A stretch of 64,000 nt of DNA from Trichosphaerium sp. ATCC 40318 (GCA_038496445.1 JALMLS010000484.1:62001-126000); one strand, 5' to 3'; positions 12,005 to 24,500 are shown, counted from the first letter of the stretch. The notes: generated by a model from the sequence alone, not told the origin. Numbers and translations: made by a program.

Positions 12005-13816
12005 ATGGCTGCAGCGCAACATGGAATAGCACGTATTGGATCACTTCCAGTAGAGCAAAGAGCGCCTGTACGCGCGGAAAAACGACGCTCTGGCAGTTCT
12101 TCTACTGAAACCGTACCTCATCACATGATTGGACTTTTCAAGTACTTGACTCAATTCTACACCAACGCCAACTCACGTTATTTTGTGTTTTTCTTTTTTC
12201 TGAATTTTTCGGCTTTGCATTTTTTTAAAAAGGCTCAATTGCTTACCAGGGCGTAGGGGCACATCTTATCAGGCGTCTCAATTTATTAACTGCCTCTCTC
12301 CGAGCAGTTGGCCTCCTCCTTCTTATGATGCGTCCCCACAAGGTACGTCACAAACGTCACAAACGCCACTACCGTTGTACGTAATTTCAAGGGCTAACGC
12401 GGTTTTTTAGGCGAACAACAAGCCTGGAATTCTCGTGCGCCAGGGTACCCAAACCAAAACCAAAACCAGTTCTCTGGCCCTTATAGTCGTGCATTGCAAA
12501 CAGAGAGCAGTGTGCCTCTCGGTTATGGACCTGGTGGTGAAGATGATTGGCTTGGTGTTGTTGGACAGCTTGAGCTTGATTCAAGTAATGCTAACCAACT
12601 GGACGTTGAATCTGCCTCTCGTTTACGTTCTCTGTCTAATCCTCAAGCGCCTCAGCGTCATTCAAGTCCATTACCATCACCTCGAATGAGGAAGCAACGT
12701 AGTCGTTCTATGCTAGAGGAACCTGATTTTGGACCTGCTGCTTTTGCTGCAGGGTCTGGTGGTGCACGTAGAGGCGGATATCGCCGTGCTGCACATTCTG
12801 GGTACGTGAAATTTCACGTTTTTTTAATTTCTCTTTTGACAAAAGTGAACAACTATTTTTCAGTTGTTTTTTTATTGTTTATTTGTATGTTTTGCGTTGT
12901 TTTAACATAAACGAAGATATAAAATTATTTATTTATTTTTTTCTGCAGGACTACATCTCAGCGATTTGGTGCATTGACTGATGTTGATGAACTGGGCGTA
13001 GGCTTTGATAATATGAAAGTATCACAGTCTCAGATGCATATGCGTAATAATAATATGTCAAATGGATCTTATAACCAAGGACATCGTGGAAAATCAAATT
13101 TTAGAGGAAAACGCGATACCTCATCACGCTTTCGTAAGAATTCTCAGCAAAGATCGCGTATGCGTTCTCGTTCCAGGTCTAGAACGTAAGTACCGAGATC
13201 CTCCCATAGTCTGTGTGGTGTTTTTCGTGATTTTATAAATGACTAATGAGATGTGTAGTAGGAAGGAGGACGATCCATCAAAATATGAGCTTGATATTGC
13301 TGCTGTACTCAATAGTGAAGATATTAGAACTACATTGATGGTTAAGAATATTCCTAATAAATACGACCAAGAGATGCTATTAGAGGCAATCAATAAGCAC
13401 CATGAGGGAGCATTTGATTTTTTTTATTTGCCGATTGATTTTCGGGTACGTCATTCCTTTTATTTACCCTTTTGTTGATGTTTATTGTTGGGGTTTTTTT
13501 TTGTTGGTTGTAAGTTGTACTTATTTTTTGTTTGTTTTGTAGAACAAATGCAACGTTGGATATGCCTTTATCAATTTTATCGATCCAAAATCGATTGCTG
13601 CTTTTCACGAGGAGTTCAACAACAAAAAGTGGGAGAAATTCAACAGTGAGAAGGTTTGTAAACTTACCTACGCGAGGTACGTTATCGAATGTTTGATGAA
13701 TTGTTTTTTTTTTTTTTTTTGAAGGGTAATCGCTACGACCTATGGACTCACACTGATTTTCTAGGATTCAAGGGCCACGTCAAGCTGCCAAGAACCTCCC
13801 TAACAATAACAACTGA
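12005..13816 (+). CDS. Mei2-like RNA-binding protein (C-terminal RRM_2 domain)
   Basis: ATG at 12005 (MAAAQHGIARIGSLPVEQ). The N-terminal half is low-complexity and rich in Ser, Pro, Gly, Asn and Arg (SRSMLEEPDFGP, GNYNQGH-like, FRGKRDTSSRF, RSRMRSRSRSRT). The C-terminal exons form the Mei2 RRM: RTTLMVKNIPNKYDQEMLLEAIN, GAFDFFYLPIDFR, then NKCNVGYAFINFIDP and NKKWEKFNSEKVCKLTYARIQG, ending PRQAAKNLPNNNN and TGA at 13814. This RRM binds RNA in fission yeast Mei2 (meiotic commitment) and plant AML proteins. Only one RRM is visible. The last intron contains an 18-T run. Role in this organism unknown; likely post-transcriptional control. Confidence 0.85.
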
Positions 13817-14066
13817 ATCGGCCAGTTTTTTTTTTCATTTTTTTATCGTCCTGTTTTTAAACTCGGGACTGCCGCACCTGTACGAATAATTTATAGTGTA
13901 CATAAAGTATTGTTTTTTTGTTCTATTAGTATTATTTTTTTGGTACTTTGTTGATGGGAGTTTTTATGAAGAAGCAAGTGAAAGACGTGTGATTGATAAG
14001 TGAACGTTTTTTTTCACGTGTTTTATTTTACTACAAGTACATGATTGTTTTGTTTCATTGGTCGCT

Positions 14067-14521
14067 TTAGAAGCCACCCAACGATGTGCTGACGCCTAGG
14101 GATGCTATATAATGCTTGTACTTTGACCAAGCATCCTTTGGAAGGAGTTTGTATGATGGAAATGGGCCGTTATCCATTATGAGTTTGTATGCGCGAGTTT
14201 GTAATTTAACTAGTTCTGGACATTTACGGTACTGAACGTCTTCGTCAGATTCTAAATCCTGCTCGAGTACATAGTCTACCAATATTAAGCTCATTAGCTT
14301 TGACACGTGAGAAGCTGTGCTTTTGATACTAGGTAAATACAGTTAGAAACAATGAAAGAGTAGAGCAGTTGAGAAAATGTTACTTACAGGTTCCAACTAT
14401 TTGATTGAATATGTGTTGCAAGTCGTTTATGCAATGTTCTTATTGGTTCACAACATTGTGTAATATTTTCAATATGTGTTGCTTGTAGGCGAATATGATG
14501 TCTTCTTGTTGTTGTTTGCAT
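14067..14521 (-). CDS. Small hypothetical protein, two exons
   Basis: ATG at 14521 (MQTTTRRHHIRLQATHIENI) through an intron with donor GTAAGT and acceptor TAG near 14330, then IKSTASHVSKLMSLILVDYVLEQDLESDEDVQYRKCPELVKL... to ...GVSTSLGGF, stop 14067-14069. About 130 aa, predicted helical and soluble, with an acidic patch DLESDEDVQ. No family recognised. The open second exon and canonical junction support a gene. It converges on the Mei2-like gene with only about 250 bp between stops. Confidence 0.45.
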
Positions 14522-14939
14522 GTTTGGACTGAGTTGTTGTTGTCTGTGTTGTAGATGAGTTCAATTGATTTTTTGAAAGTTTGAAATACAGAAAAGTCGA
14601 TTATTTTCATTCAATCATGGTTATCGATCATATCACTCTATACAATCGCTTTAAACTCTCCCAATTGTATGTACACAAATGCTACTTAAGAGTTTTTGAT
14701 TGAAAGTAGAAGAAAGAGTGATTGATTTCTATGATTGAAAAATAAAGTTGTGTCATTAATCAAATTTCTCATTCTGAGTGAAAAGTAGTGTCTGAGTCAT
14801 ATTATAATATTAATGATTAACAACGTGATGCTCTTTTCATATTAACTGTACAACGAAGTCCTTGTGCCAAAAAAGTCGCTTCAGGTTTTGTTTAATGTGG
14901 GAGTTGCACGTTGACGTGTATACCCATAAAACCTCTAGA
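14522..14939. other. Intergenic, no gene seen
   Basis: AT-rich spacer with simple T/A-rich sequence and no supported open frame. Confidence 0.4.
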
Positions 14940-15410
14940 AACTATGCTACAGCTACTAAACGATAAAGGCAAGATAGCCTTCACTTGTCATACGATATTA
15001 GATATTTCCAAGGTGCACTTCAACAAGCAACAGCGCACCAAGGACGTCTAATGTGCTGAACAAAACGCTGAAATGCGCAACAGTGCTCAAGTACAACCTT
15101 CAAAGCAAAATTTATGAAAAAAGCATAAAAAGTTGCAAAGATGTCGGTAACGACAGGCAACCCGACCACCCCCTTTTGTCTTGTATGGAGTGTAGTTACG
15201 TTAACATTGTTACCTATTTTTACGATTCTTTCGGTTATTGATTCATTTTAAGGCAAATGCAACTTTGTTCGATTTGCTCGATTGCAACATGAGATCGTCA
15301 AAGAAATGGTCGAGAAACTAAAAATACCCAACGGCGACGACTGTTGGTTTAACTGAAATGTATCAAAAGGGGCAGTACTTTGTCGCGCACAAATCATGCT
15401 CTTTTTTTAA
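14940..15410 (+). pseudogene. Decayed copy of the F-box-like gene at 47931-49085
   Basis: On + the translation reads LLNDKGKIAFTCHTILDISKVHFNKQQ, closely matching LLDARGKLAFTCHTLLDICKEHHEKEQ of the 47.9-49.1 kb gene. About 250 bp on it reads HEIVKEMVEKLKIPNGDDCWFN then stop then NVS, matching MPSEIVLEMVAKIMLKIPDGDNCWFNWNVS. The Trp codon TGG is TGA here, another stop follows QQRTKDV, and the middle exon is eroded. The 3' half of the parent gene is not recognisable downstream. This is a dead paralogue. Confidence 0.75.
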
Positions 15411-16234
15411 CACGTGAAAAACATGGTTTGTGTATGCACCTTTGTTTCAAGTTAATCCAAGACTTTCTTCACCAATGGTCCCAGTGGTTACAGCCTCATA
15501 TTTGCCCCGATGTAAAGAGGCAACTACAGCTTTTTGCTGTGGGACAAACTCCTCTACACCTAATACGAGCTGCAGAAGCACTTGTAGGGCTTCTAAAACC
15601 CTTTTGATCGGAAACTAAAGCGCTTTAGTATACAAAAAGATCTAGAAGAAGTAGAGACTAAAGAAATAAATAACTTTTGTCAAAAAGGTGGGTGAGTTAG
15701 GTGGTATTCTAGGATTGTTAATCATATTAACAATCACAGCAAAATATGTATGTAGTACATAGATCCTTTGTAGCGTTTCTCCAGTTACAAGCTGATGGGT
15801 CCACTACGAACAAGAATTCTAGCAGGTGTTGATTTACTCGATTGTGTTTGGATGTTTTTTAAAGTGCATGGCAACTTAAAGTGTTGTTTCACGTGAAGCG
15901 TGATTGTAAATGGAAGAAATAAACAAGAATTCATCCGAATTAGTTTAATAGGAAAAGAAATGCACTTTTTTTTGGTTAGATTGAACTTAATTGCAGGGTA
16001 TCGAAAGCAATGCTTATTGTTGCGCTGTCAAACATTGGAAAAATTTACTACATTATCGTTGCTTTGGATATTGAACTGGCCAAGCGTTTCATACGATAAG
16101 TGGACTTGCGTTTTACATTGAAACTTTATTAACGGTTTACAGCTTATTTAGGTTTCATTGCATGTCTTTGTTCCTTGTTCAACTGTAGAGAGTATTAGAA
16201 TAGGAAAGCGGTTGTGACTTTACATACTATTAGT
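15411..16234. other. No gene supported
   Basis: Probably gene debris: open frames of about 60-75 codons on + at 15430-15607 lack context. A short hydrophobic reading (GELGGILGLLIILTITAKYV) near 15690-15755 looks like an orphan membrane exon. Confidence 0.3.
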
Positions 16235-16417
16235 TTAGTAGCATCTGTAACCATAACATCCGTGGTTTGGGCGGCAAATAGTTGGACGAGGAGGATGGCA
16301 AGGGCGTGGAGGTGGGCATGAAGGTCTGCAAATTGTTGGTCTACAACCTCCTCCGCAGCTAATGCTAGGGCGCGGGCAAGGGCTGTAACAAGGGCGATGG
16401 CATCCGTAGTAAGGCAT
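16235..16417 (-). CDS. Small Cys/Pro-rich protein, 60 aa
   Basis: ATG at 16417, 60 codons, TAA at 16235. The sequence is made of repeated short units with C-R-P/C-P-P: RPCYSPCPRP, GGGCRPTICRPSCPPPRPC, RPTICRPNHGC, ending YGYRCY; about 12 Cys and very high Pro/Arg. There is no signal peptide. It resembles keratin-associated or spore/cyst-wall style Cys-Pro repeats and may be crosslinked or bind metal. Expression is unproven; low complexity can arise by chance, but the reading frame is clean and starts with ATG. Confidence 0.45.
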   Translation of the reverse strand: MPYYGCHRPCYSPCPRPSISCGGGCRPTICRPSCPPPRPCHPPRPTICRPNHGCYGYRCY

Positions 16418-17104
16418 TATTGTTGTCTGTTGATGTTTATGTAGTGTTGTACGTAACAATTTGTTTGTGAGCGAAAACCTGTTGTAATTTTATTAAGTGA
16501 AATAAAACTGCGTTCTAAGGACGCTGAATAACGCAACGGGAATGCCAAGTTCTCACAGACGATATCATTCAAATGTAGCTTTACTTTTCTTCATGTTCCT
16601 TATATATTTGGACACGTGTGTGGCATATTTTTAAACGGTTGGCAGAATAATTGTTATTGTCCCAGAATGTGGCCGTTTATTTTCAGAAGGTAGTAGTTGT
16701 TTGAGTCTGTTAGACGAAATAATAGTAGGTAAACTTCAGAAAAGAATAAGGTCAGAAAAGAACGCGTCATAAGGAAAGAAAATCATGAACTACGTTACGT
16801 TTTCCCGCAATACAACCTCGCTATTAATGGTCAAGTAGGTTAAATGCTATGAACGAACTAACCAAGTAATTGGTGAACGAACTCAGAACTGTAGAACGCC
16901 GTTGTTTTTTTTCCTCCCTTGTAACCTTCACCAGCGATAGATGATTCGTGTTAAAACACTCATAAAAAAAAAGAGACTTTCTAACAAAAAACCACCTGTC
17001 AATAATCTTAAATAGCAGGATATCACAAAGGACAATGACTTAACACCGTTTAACATATCTTCATTTCTCATCATTCACCCAAACAACAAACAACAACTCT
17101 CATA
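16418..17104. other. Upstream region of the 17105 gene
   Basis: No coding exon seen. The last 30 bases before the 17105 ATG are an AAC/AAAC-rich leader (about 17078-17104), the A/C-rich type of 5' UTR common on strongly translated mRNAs. Confidence 0.4.
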
Positions 17105-17636
17105 ATGACTTCTATCTGTGTTGAAGACGCCTGCGTTAAAGTTGAGTACACTGTACCAGCCAACCTCGATGACAAGACCACATACTGCTGTAAAGTTAAC
17201 TTTACCAACAAGCTCCCTATCCCAATCACCGACTGCTTGGCTTACGTCGATGTTGACGAGGACTCTCCTTTCCACTCTGAGGTCATGACTTGCGGTGGTT
17301 CTGGTGATCTCGACAAAGTCACCCTTGACTTCGGTCACATCGCCGCTGGAGGGTACGCAAACTGTTTTTTTTTACATTTATAAAACGACACTTTCATTCT
17401 TTGAACAAAAAACGGTTATTGATAGCTTCCTTTCTCGTGTTTCCGTTTGCTTCTACAGCGTACTAATTTTACTTTTTAGATGCAAGTCCAAAGGATTCAA
17501 GTTTGCATTCCCAAAGCTCGACAAGGACATGCCAAAACAAAACTTCCACGGTATCTTCCAATTGGCTCCTAAATTTGAAGTCGACTACTCCAAATGGGGT
17601 GGTGTGTCTAAGGAAGCTGATGTCACTGCCAAGTAA
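17105..17636 (+). CDS. Unknown 130-aa protein, probably highly expressed
   Basis: Two exons: MTSICVEDACVKVEYTVPAN...TLDFGHIAAGG, then CKSKGFKFAFPKLDKDMPKQ...KEADVTAK, TAA at 17634-17636. The intron (about 17354-17480) runs from GTACGC to TTTTTAG and splits a GGA codon. No signal peptide or TM; alternating hydrophobic residues suggest a beta-sandwich. Seven Cys. Codons are strongly biased (AAG, AAC, CTC, GTC, TCC, GAC, CTT) compared with AT-rich neighbours, and the leader is A/C-rich; both point to high expression. No family recognised. It might be a lectin- or immunoglobulin-like cytosolic protein, but that is a guess. Confidence 0.7.
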
Positions 17637-18029
17637 ACCTTGCAAGAAAGCTTGAGATTATAATTTGTTCGATACTGATCCTGGTGTTGTATCAAAAGTA
17701 AATCAATAAAAAAACCTCAGTTGCCATATTTTTTATGTTGTTTTTATATTTGTCACGTGTTTCTCTTTGTCACGTGTATAAAACGTGTTTGTCACTTTTG
17801 GTTTTCTTTCAGCGTTTTTTAGTAGTTCTTTGTTTGTAGCCCAGACTGAAGAACAAATTAACAGGCTTGCTTCGAAGCCTTGATAAACCGTAGGACTTAT
17901 TCGTGCTGATTCAAACATTACAGGTTTACTGTTTTTGCAATAGTTTTATTTGGATTATCAGTAAGTGGATGTACATTTATCCATGCATCTCTAGTCAACG
18001 ATATTTTAGTCTAACTTTACAATACTTCA
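17637..18029. other. 3' flank of 17105 gene, no gene seen
   Basis: AT-rich, with AATAAA-type signals soon after the stop (17703-17709) and two close CACGTG hexamers (17754, 17772). Confidence 0.4.
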
Positions 18030-18300
18030 AACCATGATCTCGTGGACTCATCCTAGTGCTTGTATACCCTGAGACGTAACAGCGGTATCAGTGATAAAGT
18101 GCGCTCCATCAAGAATTTTACTTCCTTCATCTGTCAGAAGCGTACAGCCACTAATGTTAATAGAATGAACTCCTGCAAGGGCTTTAATGCCTTCATCAGT
18201 GACAGCGGTGTAGTCCAAGTTAATTTTATGAACCCCTCCAAGAGCCTTGACACCCTTGCTGGTTACAGCAGTCAGCAATGTGGTATTGCAAATCGTTCAA
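18020..18300 (-). pseudogene. F-box/LRR gene remnant (leucine-rich repeats only)
   Basis: Minus-strand translation gives about three cysteine-containing-type LRRs: VTSKGVKALGGVHKINL, VTDEGIKALAGVHSINISGC, LTDEGSKILDGAHFIT, VTSQGIQALG then TGA in place of the next GVHEI. The repeats match the GIKALAGVHTIDIS units of the 29260-30967 gene. There is no F-box, no start and no flanking exon, and a nonsense codon within a repeat. A gene fragment. Confidence 0.7.
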
Positions 18301-18583
18301 AACAATTGTAGTTCGAATAAATAAATGATTGTAGATCTGCACTTCTCGACAAACACAAATGGGTTGAGTTTTCAAGTATTGATATTACTTTATCGTTCAA
18401 CACGCCTGTCACAGCATCAAATTGGCGCACGATTCACTTTCTTAGCGCCTGGCTCAACTGTGTTCATTTCTATGTGCAAGGCCATAGCGAAGACAAATTC
18501 CTAAATTCCGTAAATGATGGTGAATGCTTAACCATCAATCGGACTTAAACTACGCTTGAGTTCACTCACTTTATTTACAAAAA

Positions 18584-18897
18584 ATGCCACATGACTCTAC
18601 AAGGGTCGTGGTAGGTGTACGACGGCGCCAGGGAAAGATGCGTAGGTATCAAGCTTATGTGAGCAATAACCAACACCAACAGGTATGCTGTACGTTTTTT
18701 CGCATACAGGGTTAACTAAATAACTAGTTTGGTGATGTACATAATCAAATGCTACATTTCAGCGATATACCACCTCTTGTCAACACCTACGCCCATGTGA
18801 CGCCATCTGTAGTCATACAAGGACGCTTAAACTAGATATGTCATTTGTGATTAATCCGACCCTTCAAAACCCTGTGTATATACCGCAAAACCAATGA
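18584..18897 (+). CDS. Possible small basic protein, two exons
   Basis: ATG at 18584 (MPHDSTRVVVGVRRRQGKMR...) runs to a GTATGC donor after NNQHQQ; a TTTCAG acceptor near 18761 restores the frame (RYTTSCQHLRPCDAIC...), ending PVYIPQNQ at TGA 18895-18897. About 77 aa, basic, no known family. The junction is canonical but the case is otherwise weak. Confidence 0.3.
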
Positions 18898-19337
18898 GCG
18901 AACCACGTCAACAGCCCTTCTGCTATTTTTTATTTTTTTTGAGCCACAACGTCCTAAACTGTACATATCTATAAACAAACGAATGTTTGAGGTGTGATAT
19001 CGCCCATCAACACAAGCGGCGCCATGTATATTAAACAATAAACAATAAAATCCACAAACTCCAAACTGACAACTTTCTGAAAACCAACCAAAAAAAAAAA
19101 TGGAAAACTTTTCTTACAACGAATTCTCAGTTACACCATTTGTTACTCCGATATTCACTTACCAATATTGACTATTGACTCTAATTAAATACTATGAAAT
19201 ATGAAAAAACGTTTCATATCATAGTTACTCTGTGCTTTCTATCAATTTCTTTTTTTTTATTTTTTGATTATTTTTTTTCAAAAGAAGATCAAAAAAAAAA
19301 ATGTCTATCACACATATTAATACATGTCTACATTTTT
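18898..19337. other. 3' flank of BCKDHB-like gene, T-rich, no gene
   Basis: Strongly T/A-rich with several T9-T10 tracts; the open frames here are low-complexity. Confidence 0.4.
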
Positions 19338-21084
19338 TTAAGCATAGTCGTAGTTCTTTACATAATTAATAGCTTCATAATTCTTAAACTCATCAGGATT
19401 GTAAAATTTTTCAAAAATGAGAGGAAATGGTGTATCGTAACCACAAACACGTTGTATTGGTGCTTCCAAGTGCAAGAAACATCTCTCTTGGATAGCAGCA
19501 GATATTTCTGCTCCAAATCCACTTGTTTTAGGTGCTTCGTGGCTAGTAAAAAAACATAAGATTAACAGCACACGTGACAAAAAAAACACCCAATGAAAAG
19601 GTCTTTGAAGTTTTCAGTTGATGTTGTTATTCAAATCATTGTTTTTATATTGTTACCTGATGATAAGTCTACCAGTCTTCTTTACTGATGCTTCAACAAG
19701 ATCAACATCCCATGGAGCAAGTGTACGCAAGTCGATTAGCTCACATGATACTTGTAACTTCTCCTCAGCAAGCGCGCAAGCACGCTTCAATACTTTCATT
19801 TGTGCACCCCAGCCTAAAGTAGCTTGTGAGTCCACTGAACTTCAGTAACAAAAAAAAAAGAAGACTCCAAAACTGAATAAGCAGCTCAAAAAAAGAAATA
19901 TTATCAAAGTTTGAGAATCAAAGTTCAAAAGCAGCGCTGACTAATTCGAAAATATTCGAAAAAAAAAAACAATAATTTACTTTTTCGAAAAAAATTGTCG
20001 TTGAGCCGCACCAACAATAGTCACATCAGTGCCCTCCTGTTCAATCTTTCCTTTACCCAAAGGAATCATATAGTCGCCTGTAGGAACCTTTTTATCGAAG
20101 TTAGATACTAATAAATCAAACGGCACTCAAAAAACCCCAAAAAAAAAAAAAAAAAAAGGTGTCAAAAAGTTACCATTTCAACTGAAGATCTGTACAACCA
20201 TTTAGGCTCAAAGAACAAAACTGGATCTGGATCACGAATAGCTGATAGTAAGAGTCCCTTTGCTTCTACTGGTGTAGATGGTACAACAACCTTTAAACCA
20301 GGTGTATGTGTAAAGTATGCTTCAACTGACTGACTGTGATAGTGACCTAGAACCACATACAACGTTAAAAAACGCCTGTTTGAGAAACAAAAAGTTTTTT
20401 TTTGTAGAGCGGGTTTTTTCTTTTCCAAAACTACGCACCTCCGTGACCTACAGAACCGTATGGAGAACGGAAGGTTAGTTTCCCGCAGTCAAACTCGCCA
20501 CCAGAGCGGTAGCGATATTTCGCCGCTTCATTCGTAATCTGGCGTTGTGTTAGCGATGTGATAATACCAGTAGCGTTTAGCGAGGCGATCAAATTTCTCG
20601 CTGAACAAACATTCAATACGTACTTGGTCGAACGCTGGAAATATGTAGTCTGCGAATTGTATTTCAGCAATAGCAGTGGCTCCGTTTGCAGCCAAGCCAA
20701 TTGCAAATCCAGCGATGCCTTGTTCAGACAATGGCGTGTTAAATACCCTATCGCCGCCAAACTTCTCGCGTAGGCCAACAGAACAACGAAATACACCACC
20801 AAACGCGACATCTTCACCAAAAGTGCAGGCGCTTTTGTCAGTTTCCATAGCAATACTCATAGCGTTGTTAATGGCAGTAAATAGATTCATCTTCTCTTTT
20901 GGTTGGTCTAAACTGTGAGGGTCTTCGGTTATAACAGTGGCCTGTTGGCAATAACGCCTTGCGACTCGTTGACATTTAGGCTGCTAATGGAGCATTAGCA
21001 GTTGTACGGACTTCAACAGCAACGCACCTTCCGGGAGACGCGTTTAGAACGTGTTAAAAAGGCTTGATTGCGTATAGCTTGCAT
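19338..21084 (-). CDS. BCKDHB: 2-oxoisovalerate (branched-chain ketoacid) dehydrogenase E1 beta subunit
   Basis: Exon 1 (ATG 21084) gives a basic amphipathic leader [19 protein letters not shown], a likely mitochondrial presequence. Then [156 protein letters not shown] and [10 protein letters not shown], stop 19338-19340. The motifs are those of the transketolase-fold beta chain of the BCKDH E1, which oxidatively decarboxylates Val/Leu/Ile ketoacids with the TPP-binding alpha chain. The alpha gene is not in this window. Intron 1 begins GTGCG at about 21024. Confidence 0.93.
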
Positions 21085-21523
21085 TGTACAGAAAAACAAC
21101 AAGAAAGATTTGTGGGCCTACTTTTTTTAAGCCAGGCTCTCGCCTTATTATGCGCAAAACATGCATTCCTAGCCGCGGTTGTACATCACATACTTGTGAC
21201 ATTGTGTTTAGAGAAACAAACACCTCATGTAGGGCGTACTGTACACTGTAGCGTCAAAATTTTGTAGATGTAATTGCGCAGTACTAAGCTACTGGTATTA
21301 TTAACAATTGAGTTGTTTTTATGTCAAGCTCGCTAATTAAAGCAAGTTGTCCATTAATGGTAGCGCAAGTTTAAATAGCGTTGTCATACTACATACAGCG
21401 GAACATTACATTCGCACGCTACACGATAAAAACGTACTTGAAGCACGCAAGTCAACGCCAATCGCAATTCGAGTTTCCATTACTCCCCCATATTTACCCC
21501 ATCCACTGGACGTTACAACATAA
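21085..21523. other. Divergent intergenic region, no gene seen
   Basis: Lies between the BCKDHB-like start (-) and the Kelch receptor start (+). No supported exon; presumably holds both promoters. Confidence 0.4.
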
Positions 21524-24500
21524 ATGACTATGCGCCAGGCGCTGCTTCTTTGCGTATTTTTCGCTTTAAGCATCTGTATTCAGTTCCAAGCTTGCCCTTT
21601 AGAACCTGAACGCAGACCTACGAACGTTAGAAGGTGGTATCCACCTCAAAACACTTCAACCTTACTGCTAATTGCAAACAGTACTTTTACAACAGGTACA
21701 CGTAACGGTAACACTGGTGCATAACGAATAAAATAGTAAGCAATATTTCAATACCTTTGACGAACCACGGTGTGGCTGTAGCATGGGGAGCAGAAAACTG
21801 GTAAGCAACACGCTGTATGCAACAACTAAACAAAAGTAGGTTTCCATCCGAGAATGGTGCAAATTACGCTCCAATTAGCTCAGGACGTTACTTAATCATT
21901 GGTGGAGGAGATACTTCAGTTGGAGGAGCCCAAAGCATCGGCTTTCACGTCATGCAAATGCGCTTTTTGTTTACAATTAGAAAGGATGGACAAGTATTCA
22001 CTGTAGAGAGCAGTGTAAACGATTTACCCTGTGCGTTTTTACACCATCTTTTTTTTTTTTTGGTTTTTGATCAAGTATTTCCGAACTAATCAAAACAAAT
22101 AGCAAACACACCACTACCAAGTATCTCAGCATCAAGAATGGAGTTTAGAGGTTTTAACACAACAGACGCCTTTAGAGAGTGGGGTGGTACGTTTTAGTTA
22201 TTTAAAACCATAGCAAACACACTGAAAAAGCCTACATAAGGGTGACATGCCTTTTAAAAGAAGTGAAAACGTTCTTCGCCCATTTACGAAAAAAGTCAAC
22301 TTCCTTTTTAAGGTATTGACCTAGCCTTACTTATGCTTTCTCTCTCTTTAGAATTCCTCAGTACAGACCCTTTTCAACGTACAAGCCCTGCTTTGGGTTA
22401 TATTGGACCTCGTTTTCCACAGACAATATCTCAACTAGGATTCGACTCAACTGCTCAGAATGATTTACCTGCAAAAGTTTTTGTTACTGGAGGAAAAAGT
22501 GGTAATCCAAGCAACTTTACGAATTCGAATAATATACCTGTTTCTATCATCACATCAAACCGCCAAGATGCTACAGTACCACCACAAAATCTTATACTAC
22601 AAAGTACGTACTGGACAGACAACCTTTTTTGTTTTGTTTTGAGTCGTTTCAAAGAATACCATAAATTCAAGAGCATGTGGAATCTTTTGTTGCAAACCAA
22701 CTAGTGTTATCATGAATTAACTATTTTTTAGCTAGAGTTGATGTAAGTCAGCTTGTTGGACAAGGTGGTGTATTTGAATGGGATGAACAAGCACCAGATC
22801 TTGCTGCATCTCACCGTGTTGGTCACTCAATGTTTGATGTTGTTGTTCCTTCCGTAAACCCTCCTCTTAGTTTTGAGCAAGGATCTTTCCTAATATGGGG
22901 AGGATACAATCCTGATACAGACGTTTACTACAACGACTTCCTACGCTTCAATATCAGTACGCACTTTTTTTGAAAGCATCCTAGAATGCTGAAAAAAAAT
23001 AGAGCGTTATTTTGTTGGGCTTTTATTTACGTTTCTTTTTTAGCTTCAAATCAGTGGGTTGATGATGTAGCAACACCTCCTGGTACACTTCCATCACCTA
23101 GATCTCATCATACTTCTGTATATATACAAAGAGGAGTTGCAGCCGGTACTTCTGGTCTTTCTATTGTTCAAAACACAAACATGATTATTTTTGGTGGTCG
23201 TAACGCGTCTGGTACACTCTTTAATGATGTCTGGGATTACGATATTTGTACGCTCTTTTTTGTGTCGTTGAGTGAATAATATTATTCTATTATTCTCACA
23301 TGGCAATCGCTCGTTTCAAAATTTCTAAAATGTACTGTAGTGGCGAATACTTGGACAAAAGTAAATGTATCTGGTACACCACCATCTCCACGATACAGAC
23401 ATAGTGCTGTAATACTTCATGCATTTGAAGGAGAGACAAATGAGTTCTTGGAAGGATCATTCGAGAGAATCATTGTCTTTGGAGGCCAAGATGAATCAGG
23501 AACATACCTGAATGACCTTTGGAGTCTTATATTAGAAAATGGGCAATGGACATGGGAACAACGTCAAGAGATTGAAAATATACCTTCTCCACGTGCAGGA
23601 CATATCGCTGTTGGATTTGGACTTGACATGATGCTTATCCATGGTGGAGACAATGGCGTTAAGGTCTTTGGCGAAGTACATTTTCTTCGTACGTTTTTTT
23701 TACCTTTTTGTGGTCAAATTCTAACCCTGGTTAAGAAATCAACTGTCCGTTCTTCTGTGAAACTTCACAAAAATGTTTGAAGTGTGAAATGGATTGTATC
23801 CACAGTATAGAATGTAATGATAGCAGTAATCCCTTCAAGTGTTCAACTGGTTGCCTTTCAGAACCACCTATGACCACCGGCGGTTGTATTGATGGTAAAT
23901 CAGATGCCAACTGTCCTTCAAACCTGCCTATCCTTTGTCCTGAGGTACAAATTTACAACCATTGAAACTAGTCATTCACTGAGAATACTAATCTCGTCTC
24001 TCAGGGTCAATGTGTTGATGATGAACGACTTTGCTCTGTGTATCCAAGATGTCCTATTGGCTACATTAAGTACGTTCTAGATCTGCCAATGCAGCAATCA
24101 TAGAATGTATTATTAACTGGTTTTCAATAGGTGTTTAGATGGGTCATGTCATTCTACCGAGTGTCCTGCTGCTGTTGCTACTGATTGTGCAAATATCACG
24201 TGTTTCACACCAGATTCAACTGTTGCAATGTGTGTAGACGATGAGACAGAATGCCCAGATACAAGGTTCGCTGGTTGTCTCCCTGGTCAGTTTCAATGCG
24301 AATTTGGTGACTGTGTATTTGATCTAAATAACTGCACAAACTGTTCCTCGTTTAATACAAGTACATCGCCATTAGATGGCGCATGTGAGGTGAGCTTTTA
24401 AAAAACCAACATTTTGGAACAACTTTTTTTTTTTGATTTCCGATTGCTGATGTGTATTTACTAGCCAATTGTTTGGGACTCTGCTGTTACTAGTAGTTTT

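Noticed and set aside
20140-20160. Poly-A/poly-T tracts (also at 6001, 11664, 13705) as elements
   Set aside because: Simple homopolymers inside introns and spacers, common throughout; no further structure.
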